A stretch of 14,309 nucleotides of DNA from Acholeplasmatales bacterium (GTDB lineage Bacteria > Bacillota_I > Bacilli_A > Acholeplasmatales > Anaeroplasmataceae): NCBI GenBank assembly GCA_024681175.1, contig JAILBI010000049.1, positions 1-14,309 of the forward strand, in the 5' to 3' direction. Under the pieces are notes generated by a model that did no database searches, had not been told where the DNA came from, and was given only the letters and a program-made list of their open reading frames with translations. Numbering within the stretch: the first letter of the stretch is position 1; every line of letters begins with the position of its first letter. This document shows positions 1 through 6,729 of this stretch, one piece after another. Made by a program: the position numbers and the translations under genes.

Positions 1-2
1 TA

Positions 3-56
3 TTGTTTATGAATGATATTATGATGACAAAATATTTTTATGGGGTTTTATTATGA
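3..56 (+). CDS. Possible C-terminal end of an upstream gene (left-truncated)
   Basis: The frame beginning at base 3 is open to a TGA at 54-56 and would encode a 17-residue tail ending in YFYGVLL. The TGA overlaps the lipoprotein start as ATGA, an arrangement typical of translationally coupled genes. The other two plus-strand frames stop by bases 12 and 16, so an upstream gene could equally end there. No other complete gene in the window uses TGA, which counts against this reading. Treat it as a possibility only. Confidence 0.25.
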   Translation: MFMNDIMMTKYFYGVLL

Positions 57-1381
57 AAAATAGATTATTAATTCCAATTTTAATATTTGCATTATGTCTT
101 ATTGGATGTAATAAAAATAAAGATATTAATAGTGATAAGAATATAGAGTCTATAACAGAAACTAATATTATTGATAATGAATTAGTGGGATTTGAAAATA
201 ATATTAAGACAACAGAAGTTATAAATCCTGGAATGGGGTTTTATAGAACTAGATATTTAACATTAAAAAGAGAATCAGAAAAGCCTGATTATGAGTTTTA
301 TAATAATGGCTTTTATCATGTTAGGATTGATTTATCTGATTTTTCTAAAGCTAATAATGGTGATTCCGATTCAGATATAACTGAATCTGCAATTAATGTA
401 TTAGATGATTATTTTGCAAATGCTAAAGCTAATAAATGCTCATTAATAATAAGATTTGCATATGATGGATTTAATGGTGATGCAGATAAAGAACCATCAA
501 TTTCTAAAATGAAGGAGCATATTAAAAGCCTAAGTGAAGTTATTAATGATTATAAGGATTTAATTATCGCGGTTGAATGTGGGTTAATTGGACCTTGGGG
601 TGAGATGCATACATCAATTTTAGATAATCAAGATACTTATAATGAATTAATACCTACATGGTTAAATGAGGTAAAGGAGTTACCAATATTAGTTAGAAAG
701 CCTGTATTTATTTATAAATATCTAGGTTATACATTAGATAACCTAGATGAATTTAATGATAATAGTATTCGTCTTGGAATGTATGATGATGGCTATTATG
801 GTACAAATTTAGATAAAGGAACTTATGAAACCTTAGATGCTAGAGATAAAGAAACTAAATTTATTAATAAGCTTAATAATTTAACAGGTGGAGAATGTAT
901 AGGAGAACCAACATCTTATTTTTCATATGAAGAAATTATAAAAGAGATGAAATTAATAAATTTAACATATCTTAATTATGAATGGGATAATTCAGTAGTT
1001 GTTTCATGGAAGGATAAGACATATAATAATCAATCATTTTATAATTATATGACAAATCATATGGGCTTTAAGTTATATGTAGATAAATTTGATTATTCAG
1101 TTAATAATGATCAAATAAAAGTTGATATTAATTTAGCTAATATGGGTTTTAGCCATATTACAAGAGATTTAAATGCTAAATTATATTTTGATAATAATAA
1201 ATCGGTAATAAAAACAATAACTGATTCAGATTTAAATATAAATTTAAGTGCTGGATTAGGAAATGCCAAAAAAATAAAGGTATATTTAAAAATTACTGAT
1301 AATTTAGGTAGATCATATGAGCTTATGAATGGAAAATATATTAATGAGCTTAATTATTTAGGAGAAATAAGAATAAAATAA
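53..1381 (+). CDS. DUF4874/DUF4832-type surface lipoprotein
   Basis: A 442-residue predicted lipoprotein. Residues 1-19 form a short hydrophobic signal with lipobox LIGC, so Cys19 would be lipidated and the protein anchored outside the membrane. Residues 58-64 (NPGMGFY) and 175-186 (ECGLIGPWGEMH) look like the conserved blocks of DUF4874, a TIM-barrel glycosidase-like domain. RLGMYDDGYY followed by GTY, at about 241-258, resembles the start of DUF4832, and the tail has a beta-sandwich-like character. These domains often sit near exopolysaccharide genes, so carbohydrate binding or hydrolysis is the natural guess, but no activity is proven here. E175 and E184 are candidate acidic residues. The start is supported by GGGG about 8 bases upstream. 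Base composition is very AT-rich with AGA-type arginine codons, unlike the ribosomal genes downstream. The family call is from memory of motifs. Confidence 0.72.
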   Translation: MKNRLLIPILIFALCLIGCNKNKDINSDKNIESITETNIIDNELVGFENNIKTTEVINPGMGFYRTRYLTLKRESEKPDYEFYNNGFYHVRIDLSDFSKANNGDSDSDITESAINVLDDYFANAKANKCSLIIRFAYDGFNGDADKEPSISKMKEHIKSLSEVINDYKDLIIAVECGLIGPWGEMHTSILDNQDTYNELIPTWLNEVKELPILVRKPVFIYKYLGYTLDNLDEFNDNSIRLGMYDDGYYGTNLDKGTYETLDARDKETKFINKLNNLTGGECIGEPTSYFSYEEIIKEMKLINLTYLNYEWDNSVVVSWKDKTYNNQSFYNYMTNHMGFKLYVDKFDYSVNNDQIKVDINLANMGFSHITRDLNAKLYFDNNKSVIKTITDSDLNINLSAGLGNAKKIKVYLKITDNLGRSYELMNGKYINELNYLGEIRIK

Positions 1382-1409
1382 GCTACAAATAAATAAGTTA
1401 TGATTATAA

Positions 1410-1448
1410 AAAACAGCTTCAGAACTATTAATTCTGGAGCTGTTTTAA
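1410..1448. terminator. Bidirectional intrinsic terminator
   Basis: A 15-bp stem (1410-1424 pairing with 1432-1446, one G-T wobble) closes a 7-base loop. On the minus strand the stem is followed by TTTTTT, so it is a strong terminator for the tRNA transcript. On the plus strand TTTTAATA follows, adequate for the lipoprotein gene. It separates two convergent transcripts. Confidence 0.9.
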
Positions 1449-1456
1449 TATCTTTA

Positions 1457-1533
1457 TGGCGTCCCCGACTGGATTCTAACCAGCGACCCCAAACTTAGGA
1501 GGTTTGTGCTCTATACAGCTGAGCTACGAGGAC
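1457..1533 (-). tRNA. tRNA-Arg(CCU)
   Basis: On the minus strand all four arms fold: a 7-bp acceptor stem (GTCCTCG with CGGGGAC), a D stem GCTC/GAGC, an anticodon stem CAAAC/GTTTG with loop CTCCTAA, a 5-base variable region and a T stem GCTGG/CCAGT. The anticodon is CCU, reading AGG. Discriminator G and a genome-encoded CCA are present (CCA is 1457-1459 complemented). The D loop is AGCTGTATA and the T loop TTAGAAT: G19 is replaced by U and C56 by A, so the usual G19-C56 elbow pair becomes a potential U19-A56 pair. G18, U55, A58 and A21 are normal. It lies 7 bases after a hairpin that follows the aminotransferase gene, so it probably shares that gene's transcript. Confidence 0.95.
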
Positions 1534-1540
1534 ATATATT

Positions 1541-1566
1541 ATTGAGGGGATTTTGTTCCCCTCAAT
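1541..1566 (-). terminator. Hairpin after the aminotransferase gene (weak terminator or processing hairpin)
   Basis: A perfect 10-bp inverted repeat (1541-1550 with 1557-1566, loop of 6) starts 2 bases past the aminotransferase stop codon. On the minus strand it is followed by TAATATAT and then the tRNA, without a real U tract. It could be a leaky terminator, or a hairpin that protects the mRNA 3' end once RNase P releases the tRNA. Confidence 0.6.
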
Positions 1567-1568
1567 TA

Positions 1569-2753
1569 TTATTTATATGAATCAAATAATTTTTTAAATG
1601 CTGGTAAAGAATTAGAAATAGTATCTTTTGATACACAATATGCTAATCTTACATATCCTGTAATACCAAAATTATCTGATGGAACTACAATAATATTATA
1701 TTCTTTAGCACGTTCCATAAATTTGTATGCATCATCATCTAATGATTTAACAAATAAATAGAAGGCACCTTCTGGTTTTACACATTCATAACCAATTTTT
1801 GTTAATCCATCATAGATAAGATTTCTATTAACTACATATGCATTCATATCAGATGTTTTATCTGCAACCTTTTCAATTACATGTTGCATTAAGCTTGGTG
1901 CACATACATAACCATAAGCTCTTCCTGCACCTAAGCAAGCAAGATAAATATTTTTTGAATCAGTAACAGAAGAAGGAACTAAAATATAACCGATTCTTTC
2001 TCCTGGTAATGATAATGATTTAGAATAAGAATAACATACAATAGTATTATCATATAGTGATGGAATATGTGATACCTTTGCATCACCATATGTAATTTCA
2101 CGATATGGTTCATCACATACGATATAGATTGGATGATTATATTCTTTTTCTTTTTTTCTTAATATTTCAGCTACTTTTACTAAGCATTCTTTAGTATATA
2201 CAACACCTGTAGGATTATTTGGAGAATTTACAATGATTGCTTTAGTATTGATATTAATCATTTTTTCAAGCTCTACTAAATTAATATTGAAATTCTTTGT
2301 ATCTGCAGGAACTACCTTAAATGTTGCACCTGCACCCTCAGTGAATACTTTATATTCTGTGAAATATGGTGCAATAGCAAGTATTTCATCCTTTTTGCTT
2401 TCAACAATTGCTCTAAATGTAATACATAACGATGCTGCAGCACCACATGTCATATATATTTGATCAAATGTATATGCTGTATTAAATCTATTATTTAAAT
2501 CCTTAACAATAGCTTTTCTTACTTCATTATCACCTTGTGCAGAAGTATAACCATGTACATAATCAGAAGGACATTCATCAACAATTTGCTTTAATGTATC
2601 ATCAACCTCTTTACATGGTGGAACAGATGGATTTCCTAATGAGAAATCATAAACATTTTCTGCACCAATTTCAGCCTTTCTTTTTTTAGAAAATTCAAAT
2701 AATTCTCTAATTATAGATCTTTTAGAACCTAATTCTAACATCTCTTTATTCAT
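1569..2753 (-). CDS. PLP-dependent class I/II aminotransferase (aspartate aminotransferase-like)
   Basis: A 394-residue cytoplasmic fold-type I aminotransferase that would move an amino group from an amino acid to a 2-oxo acid using pyridoxal phosphate. Visible signatures are NSPNNPTG (176-183, cofactor-binding Asn), CDEPY (213-217, Asp214 to the pyridine nitrogen), SYSKSLSLPGERIGY (242-256, Schiff-base Lys245 and phosphate-binding Arg253) and VRL with Arg369, which normally grips the substrate carboxylate. Length is normal and nothing is missing. Substrate cannot be fixed from sequence: aspartate, alanine or aromatic substrates are all possible. The start has TGAGGTGA 5 bases upstream. It is the first gene of a minus-strand unit that ends with tRNA-Arg and is divergent from the membrane protein at 2860. 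Confidence 0.9.
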   Translation of the reverse strand: MNKEMLELGSKRSIIRELFEFSKKRKAEIGAENVYDFSLGNPSVPPCKEVDDTLKQIVDECPSDYVHGYTSAQGDNEVRKAIVKDLNNRFNTAYTFDQIYMTCGAAASLCITFRAIVESKKDEILAIAPYFTEYKVFTEGAGATFKVVPADTKNFNINLVELEKMININTKAIIVNSPNNPTGVVYTKECLVKVAEILRKKEKEYNHPIYIVCDEPYREITYGDAKVSHIPSLYDNTIVCYSYSKSLSLPGERIGYILVPSSVTDSKNIYLACLGAGRAYGYVCAPSLMQHVIEKVADKTSDMNAYVVNRNLIYDGLTKIGYECVKPEGAFYLFVKSLDDDAYKFMERAKEYNIIVVPSDNFGITGYVRLAYCVSKDTISNSLPAFKKLFDSYK

Positions 2754-2783
2754 AAAATCACCTCAATAAATCAATATAAATAA

Positions 2784-2812
2784 ATAATATAATAAAGTTA
2801 TAAAATTTTCAA
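2784..2812 (-). promoter_or_regulatory. Sigma-A promoter of the aminotransferase gene
   Basis: On the minus strand TTGAAA (2807-2812) and TATTAT (2784-2789) are separated by 17 bases. Transcription would start near 2777, leaving a short leader that keeps the Shine-Dalgarno site. The region is so AT-rich that chance matches are possible. Confidence 0.5.
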
Positions 2813-2814
2813 TA

Positions 2815-2842
2815 TTTACAAATATAATATATGTTATATAAT
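2815..2842 (+). promoter_or_regulatory. Candidate promoter of the 2860 membrane-protein gene
   Basis: TTTACA (2815-2820), a 16-base spacer and TATAAT (2837-2842). The predicted start near 2849 leaves an almost leaderless mRNA beginning at the Shine-Dalgarno site. A second TATAAT at 2823-2828 is an alternative -10 without a clear -35. Confidence 0.4.
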
Positions 2843-2859
2843 ATATTTGAGGTGATGAT

Positions 2860-3282
2860 ATGAGAAGAGCAATTCAAATTTTAACAGTTGTATATAATGT
2901 AATTCTTATTTTCGCAATCATATCTTTTGCGGTTACATCAGTCGTTTTCTTTATTGCTTCAACAGATGATAAGATTATAAATGAAATGATTGAAAAGGAT
3001 GTGTTTAAAGATCCAGAAGTAACAAAAGCATTTGTAAAAGGCTTCTGTGTTGGCATGGGCGTAGGTATGCTACTTGGTGCTTTAGCATTCGTTGCTGGAT
3101 TAGTATTTAATAATCTAATTAGAATGGAAGTAAAGCATGAATTTAAAGAAGAAAGAAAAGGCAAAAATATTGCTTATGGTGTTCTTGCAATAGTATTTGG
3201 TGCAAATGTTCCTGGTATTTTAAATATTATTTATAATGCTACAGCAAAAGAAGCTCCAAAAGATAGTGAAACATTAGAATAA
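2860..3282 (+). CDS. Small membrane protein of unknown function
   Basis: I do not recognise this 140-residue protein. It has three likely membrane helices: about 6-33, 62-86 and 103-125. Helix 2 is glycine-rich (G61, G65, G67, G69, G73, G80), a pattern often used for close helix packing or oligomerisation. A charged stretch, KHEFKEERKGK (92-102), lies between helices 2 and 3, and the C-terminus is hydrophilic and acidic. By the positive-inside rule the 87-102 loop is probably cytoplasmic. The start is well supported by AGGTGA 4 bases upstream. It is transcribed alone, divergently from the aminotransferase gene, and ends at a strong terminator. There is no basis for a functional call beyond membrane location. 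Confidence 0.75.
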   Translation: MRRAIQILTVVYNVILIFAIISFAVTSVVFFIASTDDKIINEMIEKDVFKDPEVTKAFVKGFCVGMGVGMLLGALAFVAGLVFNNLIRMEVKHEFKEERKGKNIAYGVLAIVFGANVPGILNIIYNATAKEAPKDSETLE

Positions 3283-3302
3283 TATATATTAATATAATAA
3301 AT

Positions 3303-3330
3303 AAGGATGGGCGACCATCCTTTTTTATTT
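3303..3330 (+). terminator. Intrinsic terminator after the 2860 gene
   Basis: Stem AAGGATGG/CCATCCTT (3303-3310 and 3315-3322) capped by a GNRA-type GCGA loop and followed by a U tract to 3330. It isolates the small membrane-protein gene from the str operon. Confidence 0.92.
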
Positions 3331-3355
3331 GTAAAACACGCATGTCGGTGTTTCA
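3331..3355 (+). repeat. 25-nt hairpin repeat, copy 1
   Basis: Copy 1 differs from copy 2 only at two adjacent loop positions (CA here, GT there). It can fold as AAACACG pairing with C-(bulged G)-GTGTTT around a 5-base loop ending TGT. It begins directly after the terminator U tract. Confidence 0.75.
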
Positions 3356-3425
3356 TAATTAAATATTGTAATTATTTTAAAAATATGATTGATTTAAAAA
3401 AAGTATTGAAAACACTAAATATTTA

Positions 3426-3450
3426 GTAAAACACGGTTGTCGGTGTTTCA
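3426..3450 (+). repeat. 25-nt hairpin repeat, copy 2
   Basis: 23 of 25 bases match copy 1, and the start is exactly 95 bases further on. The same stem and bulged G are conserved. It lies 30 bases upstream of the -35 box of the str promoter and directly follows the 12-bp palindrome CTAAATATTTAG. Confidence 0.75.
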
Positions 3451-3479
3451 AATATACAAAAAAATATTAAAAAAAGTTA

Positions 3480-3507
3480 TTGACTATTAAAAATAAATTG
3501 GTATAAT
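3480..3507 (+). promoter_or_regulatory. Main promoter of the str operon
   Basis: TTGACT (3480-3485), a 16-base spacer and a perfect TATAAT (3502-3507). Transcription would begin near 3514, giving a leader of about 60 bases before rpsL. This is the only good sigma-A match in the 290-base gap between the membrane-protein gene and rpsL. The rest of that gap holds the terminator and the two 25-nt repeats. Confidence 0.8.
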
Positions 3508-3534
3508 GTAATAGCATTTCGCAAAAAAATATTT

Positions 3535-3563
3535 ACTTTTGATGTTATCGAAAGTGAAAGGAG
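3535..3563 (+). promoter_or_regulatory. rpsL leader hairpin abutting the ribosome-binding site
   Basis: ACTTTTGAT (3535-3543) pairs with ATCGAAAGT (3547-3555), 9 bp with one wobble and a 3-base loop. The stem ends 1 base before the Shine-Dalgarno AAAGGAG (3557-3563). It may shape initiation of rpsL or serve as a protein-binding site. Whether it is regulatory is inference. Confidence 0.45.
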
Positions 3564-3572
3564 AAATTATTT

Positions 3573-3995
3573 ATGCCAACTATAGAACAGTTAGTACGTA
3601 AAGGAAGACAAGACAAGACTTCAAAGTCTAAGAGCCCAAGCTTAGGTATTGGATTTAATAATCTTACTAAGAGATATACAAATTATCCATCACCTCAAAA
3701 GCGTGGTGTTTGTACACGTGTTACAACAATGACACCTAAGAAGCCAAACTCAGCATTAAGAAAGTATGCCAGAGTTCGTCTTACAAATGGAATGGAAGTA
3801 ACAGCTTATATTCCAGGTATTGGTCACACTTTACAAGAGCACAGCACAGTACTTATCCGTGGAGGACGTGTTAAGGATCTTCCAGGTGTACGTTATCATA
3901 TCATCCGTGGAACACTTGATGCTACAGGTGTACAAGGAAGAATGCAAGCTCGTTCAAGATATGGAGCTAAGAGACCTAAAGCTCAAGAGAAGTAA
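3573..3995 (+). CDS. rpsL: 30S ribosomal protein S12
   Basis: S12 sits at the interface side of the 30S decoding centre and controls accuracy. The 140-residue length matches the Firmicutes form with an extra N-terminal loop (about residues 20-40) before [22 protein letters not shown] (54-64) and [13 protein letters not shown] (97-109) are the classic conserved blocks. K56 and K101 are unchanged, so the usual streptomycin-resistance substitutions are absent. D102 is the residue that is beta-methylthiolated in many bacteria. First gene of the str operon with its own promoter, followed 42 bases later by rpsG. Codons are shifted to CGT and GCT types, as expected of a highly expressed gene. The start is fixed by AAAGGAG 9 bases upstream. 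Confidence 0.99.
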   Translation: MPTIEQLVRKGRQDKTSKSKSPSLGIGFNNLTKRYTNYPSPQKRGVCTRVTTMTPKKPNSALRKYARVRLTNGMEVTAYIPGIGHTLQEHSTVLIRGGRVKDLPGVRYHIIRGTLDATGVQGRMQARSRYGAKRPKAQEK

Positions 3996-4037
3996 TATTC
4001 GTTATAATCTAATTATTAAATAAGGAGGAACAAGATT

Positions 4038-4508
4038 ATGCCTCGTAAGGGACACATTGTAAAAAGAGACGTATTGCCTGATCCAATTTACAACTCAAAG
4101 GTTGTAACAAGAACTATCAACACTCTTATGCTTGATGGTAAGAAAGGTACAGCGCAATCAATTTTATATAGCGCATTTGACATTGTTAAAGAAACTACAG
4201 GTCAAGACGCTTTAGAAGTATTTAACAAAGCACTTGAAAATATCGCACCAGTATTAGAAGTTAAAGCTCGTCGTATTGGTGGTCAAAACTATCAGGTACC
4301 TATCGAAGTACGTCCTGATAGAAAGCAAGCACTTGCATTAAAGTGGCTTGTAAAATATGCAAGACTTAGAAGTGAAAAGACTATGGATCAAAGACTTGCA
4401 AAAGAAATCATGGATGCATCTAACGGTTTAGGTGGTGCATGTAAGAAGAGAGAAGAAACTCATAAGATGGCTGAAGCTAATAAGGCTTTCGCTCATTACC
4501 GTTGGTAG
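4038..4508 (+). CDS. rpsG: 30S ribosomal protein S7
   Basis: S7 nucleates assembly of the 30S head by binding the 3' domain of 16S rRNA and lines the E site. The 156-residue length is normal. [16 protein letters not shown] at the start, the [16 protein letters not shown] block (about 78-93) and the C-terminal [20 protein letters not shown] end are typical. The start has AAGGAGG 9 bases upstream. In Escherichia coli S7 represses the str operon through the rpsL-rpsG gap. Here that gap is only 42 AT-rich bases with a weak 5-bp stem, so the E. coli-type site is not apparent. The stop codon TAG is followed immediately by the fusA Shine-Dalgarno. Confidence 0.99.
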   Translation: MPRKGHIVKRDVLPDPIYNSKVVTRTINTLMLDGKKGTAQSILYSAFDIVKETTGQDALEVFNKALENIAPVLEVKARRIGGQNYQVPIEVRPDRKQALALKWLVKYARLRSEKTMDQRLAKEIMDASNGLGGACKKREETHKMAEANKAFAHYRW

Positions 4509-4525
4509 TAGGAGTATAAAAAACT

Positions 4526-6598
4526 ATGGCAAGAGAATTTACTTTAGAAAAAACTCGTAATATCGGTATCATGGCTCACATCGATGCTGGTAAAACTACA
4601 ACAACAGAACGTATCTTATTCTTAACAAAGAAGATTCATAAAATTGGTGAAACACATGATGGTGCCGCTACAATGGACTGGATGGCACAAGAGCAAGAAC
4701 GTGGTATTACTATCACTTCTGCCGCTACAACAGCACACTGGAAGGGATATCGTGTAAACATTATCGACACTCCAGGTCACGTTGACTTCACTGTAGAGGT
4801 TTCAAGATCTTTACGTGTATTAGACGGTGCAATCACAGTATTAGATGGTCAAGCTGGTGTTGAACCACAAACAGAAACAGTTTGGAGACAAGCTACTGAA
4901 TATAATGTACCTCGTATCGTATTCGTTAACAAAATGGATAAGATTGGTGCTGATTTCGAATATTCATTAGGTACTCTTCATGATAGACTTGGCGTTGTTG
5001 CTGCAGCAGTTCAATGGCCAATTGGTTCAGAAAACACATTCAAAGGTTCAGTTGATTTAATCGAAATGAAAGCTTATACCTTTGATGGTGGCGATGAAGA
5101 AAAATATACAGTTTCAGATATTCCAGCAGATTTAGTTGATATTGCTCAAGAAAGAAGAGATATCTTATTAGATACTATTTCTCAATTTGATGATGACTTA
5201 GCAATGAAATATCTTGAAGGTGAAGAAATTTCTGTTGAAGAAATTAAAGAAGTTATCCGTAAGGCTACACTTTCTGCAAAATTCTTCCCTGTATTATGCG
5301 GTTCAGCATTCAAGAACATCGGTGTATCAAGAGTACTTGATTATGTAGTTGATTTCTTACCAGCTCCTACAGATGTAGCAGATGCTAAAGGTGAAGATTC
5401 AAGTGGTAAGGAAATTGTTGTTAAATCTGACGATAGTGCACCATTTGCAGCACTTGCATTCAAGGTTGCAACTGACCCATTCGTTGGTAGATTAACTTAT
5501 TTCCGTGTTTACCAAGGACATATCACTTCAGGCTCTTATGTCACAAATACAACAAAAGATGCTAAAGAAAGATTAGGAAGAATCATGCAAATGCATGCAA
5601 ATCACCGTGAAGAAATTAAAGAAGTTTATTCTGGTGATATCGCTGCAGCAATTGGTTTCAAAAATACAACAACAGGTGATACAATCTGTGCAGAAGGCTA
5701 TGATTGTATTCTTGAAAAAATGGTATTCCCAGAACCAGTTATCTCAGTTGCAGTTGAGCCTAAGACTAAAGCAGACATCGATAAGATGAACAACGCTTTA
5801 ACTAAGCTTGCTGAAGAAGATCCTACATTCCGTAGATATACAAACGCTGAAACTGGTGAAACAATTATTTCTGGTATGGGTGAATTACACCTTGATATCA
5901 TCGTTGACCGTATGAAGAGAGAATTCAGCGTTGAATGTAACGTTGGTGCTCCACAAGTTTCATATCGTGAAACAATCACTCAAGAAGGCGTATGCGAAGG
6001 TAAATTCGTTCGTCAATCTGGTGGTCATGGTCAATATGGTCATGCAATTATCAGATTTAGCCCTAATAAAGATAAAGGCTATGAATTCGTTGATGCAATC
6101 GTTGGTGGTGTAATTCCTAAGGAATTCATTCCATCAGTTGATAAAGGTTTAAGAGCATCAATGGTAAATGGTATCCTTGCTGGTTATCCATTAATTGATG
6201 TTAAAGCTGAATTAATCGATGGTACTTACCATGAAGTCGATTCATCAGATGCAGCATTCCAAGTTGCAGCATCATTAGCAGTTAAGGAAATGGTTAACAA
6301 ATGTAAGCCAGTTATCCTTGAACCTATTATGGAAGTTGACGTTAACGCTCCAGAAGAATATTTAGGTAACGTTATCGGCGATTTAACTTCTAGAAGAGGT
6401 ATGTTATCAGCCCAAGAAAAACAAGCACATGGTAATGGTATGAAGATTCGTGCTTATGTACCATTAGCAGAAATGTTTGGTTATGCAACTTCCCTTCGTT
6501 CTAATACACAGGGAAGAGGAACATTCATTATGCAAATGCATCATTATGATCAATGTCCAAAGAGTGTTCAAGAAGAAATTTGCAAGAAGAGAGCTTAA
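4526..6598 (+). CDS. fusA: Translation elongation factor G
   Basis: EF-G is the GTPase that moves tRNAs and mRNA through the ribosome after peptide transfer and, with RRF, splits post-termination ribosomes. At 690 residues it is of normal length. The G-domain motifs are complete: AHIDAGKT (17-24), RGITI with switch Thr62, DTPGH (81-85), NKMD (135-138) and CGSAF. Domain IV carries the GGHGQYGHA region near its tip. The C-terminal [13 protein letters not shown] block (domain V) is present. This is the canonical EF-G rather than a tetracycline-resistance or EF-G2 paralogue, judged by operon position and conserved switch residues. It starts 17 bases after rpsG with TAGGAG upstream. Its last codons form one strand of the hairpin described at 6580-6612. 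Confidence 0.99.
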   Translation: MAREFTLEKTRNIGIMAHIDAGKTTTTERILFLTKKIHKIGETHDGAATMDWMAQEQERGITITSAATTAHWKGYRVNIIDTPGHVDFTVEVSRSLRVLDGAITVLDGQAGVEPQTETVWRQATEYNVPRIVFVNKMDKIGADFEYSLGTLHDRLGVVAAAVQWPIGSENTFKGSVDLIEMKAYTFDGGDEEKYTVSDIPADLVDIAQERRDILLDTISQFDDDLAMKYLEGEEISVEEIKEVIRKATLSAKFFPVLCGSAFKNIGVSRVLDYVVDFLPAPTDVADAKGEDSSGKEIVVKSDDSAPFAALAFKVATDPFVGRLTYFRVYQGHITSGSYVTNTTKDAKERLGRIMQMHANHREEIKEVYSGDIAAAIGFKNTTTGDTICAEGYDCILEKMVFPEPVISVAVEPKTKADIDKMNNALTKLAEEDPTFRRYTNAETGETIISGMGELHLDIIVDRMKREFSVECNVGAPQVSYRETITQEGVCEGKFVRQSGGHGQYGHAIIRFSPNKDKGYEFVDAIVGGVIPKEFIPSVDKGLRASMVNGILAGYPLIDVKAELIDGTYHEVDSSDAAFQVAASLAVKEMVNKCKPVILEPIMEVDVNAPEEYLGNVIGDLTSRRGMLSAQEKQAHGNGMKIRAYVPLAEMFGYATSLRSNTQGRGTFIMQMHHYDQCPKSVQEEICKKRA

Positions 6599-6658
6599 AC
6601 CCTCTCTTGCAAGTTAAATACCACTTGCAAAGATATTTCTATTATTGTAAAATAATAG
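6580..6658 (+). promoter_or_regulatory. fusA-tuf junction hairpins, two of them mutually exclusive
   Basis: Hairpin A pairs the end of fusA (6580-6593) with 6602-6612, with one bulged A. Hairpin B pairs TTGCAAGT (6607-6614) with ACTTGCAA (6623-6630), a perfect 8 bp. A and B share 6607-6612 and cannot coexist. Hairpin C pairs CTATTATT (6639-6646) with AATAATAG (6651-6658) around GTAA. None has a following U tract. They could modulate 3' processing of fusA mRNA or the supply of tuf mRNA. The structures are seen; the role is inferred. Confidence 0.5.
6625..6653 (+). promoter_or_regulatory. Candidate internal promoter for tuf
   Basis: TTGCAA (6625-6630), a 17-base spacer and TAAAAT (6648-6653), 4/6 and 5/6 matches. 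A start near 6660 would allow EF-Tu to be made in excess of EF-G, as cells require. The -35 overlaps hairpin B and the -10 overlaps hairpin C. A rival reading is TTGTAA with TATTAA slightly downstream. Confidence 0.4.
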
Positions 6659-6729
6659 CGTGTCTTAGTATTAAATAAGCAACAAAAATTAAAAAATAAT
6701 ATAAAAATAATATAAGGAGGCCAATTAAT

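Noticed and set aside
1457..1566. Integration site (att) at the tRNA-Arg gene
   Set aside because: tRNA-Arg(CCU) is a common integration target, but no integrase and no second copy of the tRNA 3' end is visible in the window.
2233..2463. Plus-strand open frame inside the aminotransferase gene
   Set aside because: It is antisense to a gene with intact catalytic motifs, has no ribosome-binding site and no recognisable protein character.
3331..3450. CRISPR array from the two 25-nt repeats
   Set aside because: There are only two copies, separated by 70 AT-rich bases between terminator and promoter, with no cas genes.
3996..4037. E. coli-type S7 translational repressor site between rpsL and rpsG
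   Set aside because: The gap is 42 AT-rich bases with only a weak 5-bp stem; nothing resembles the known site.
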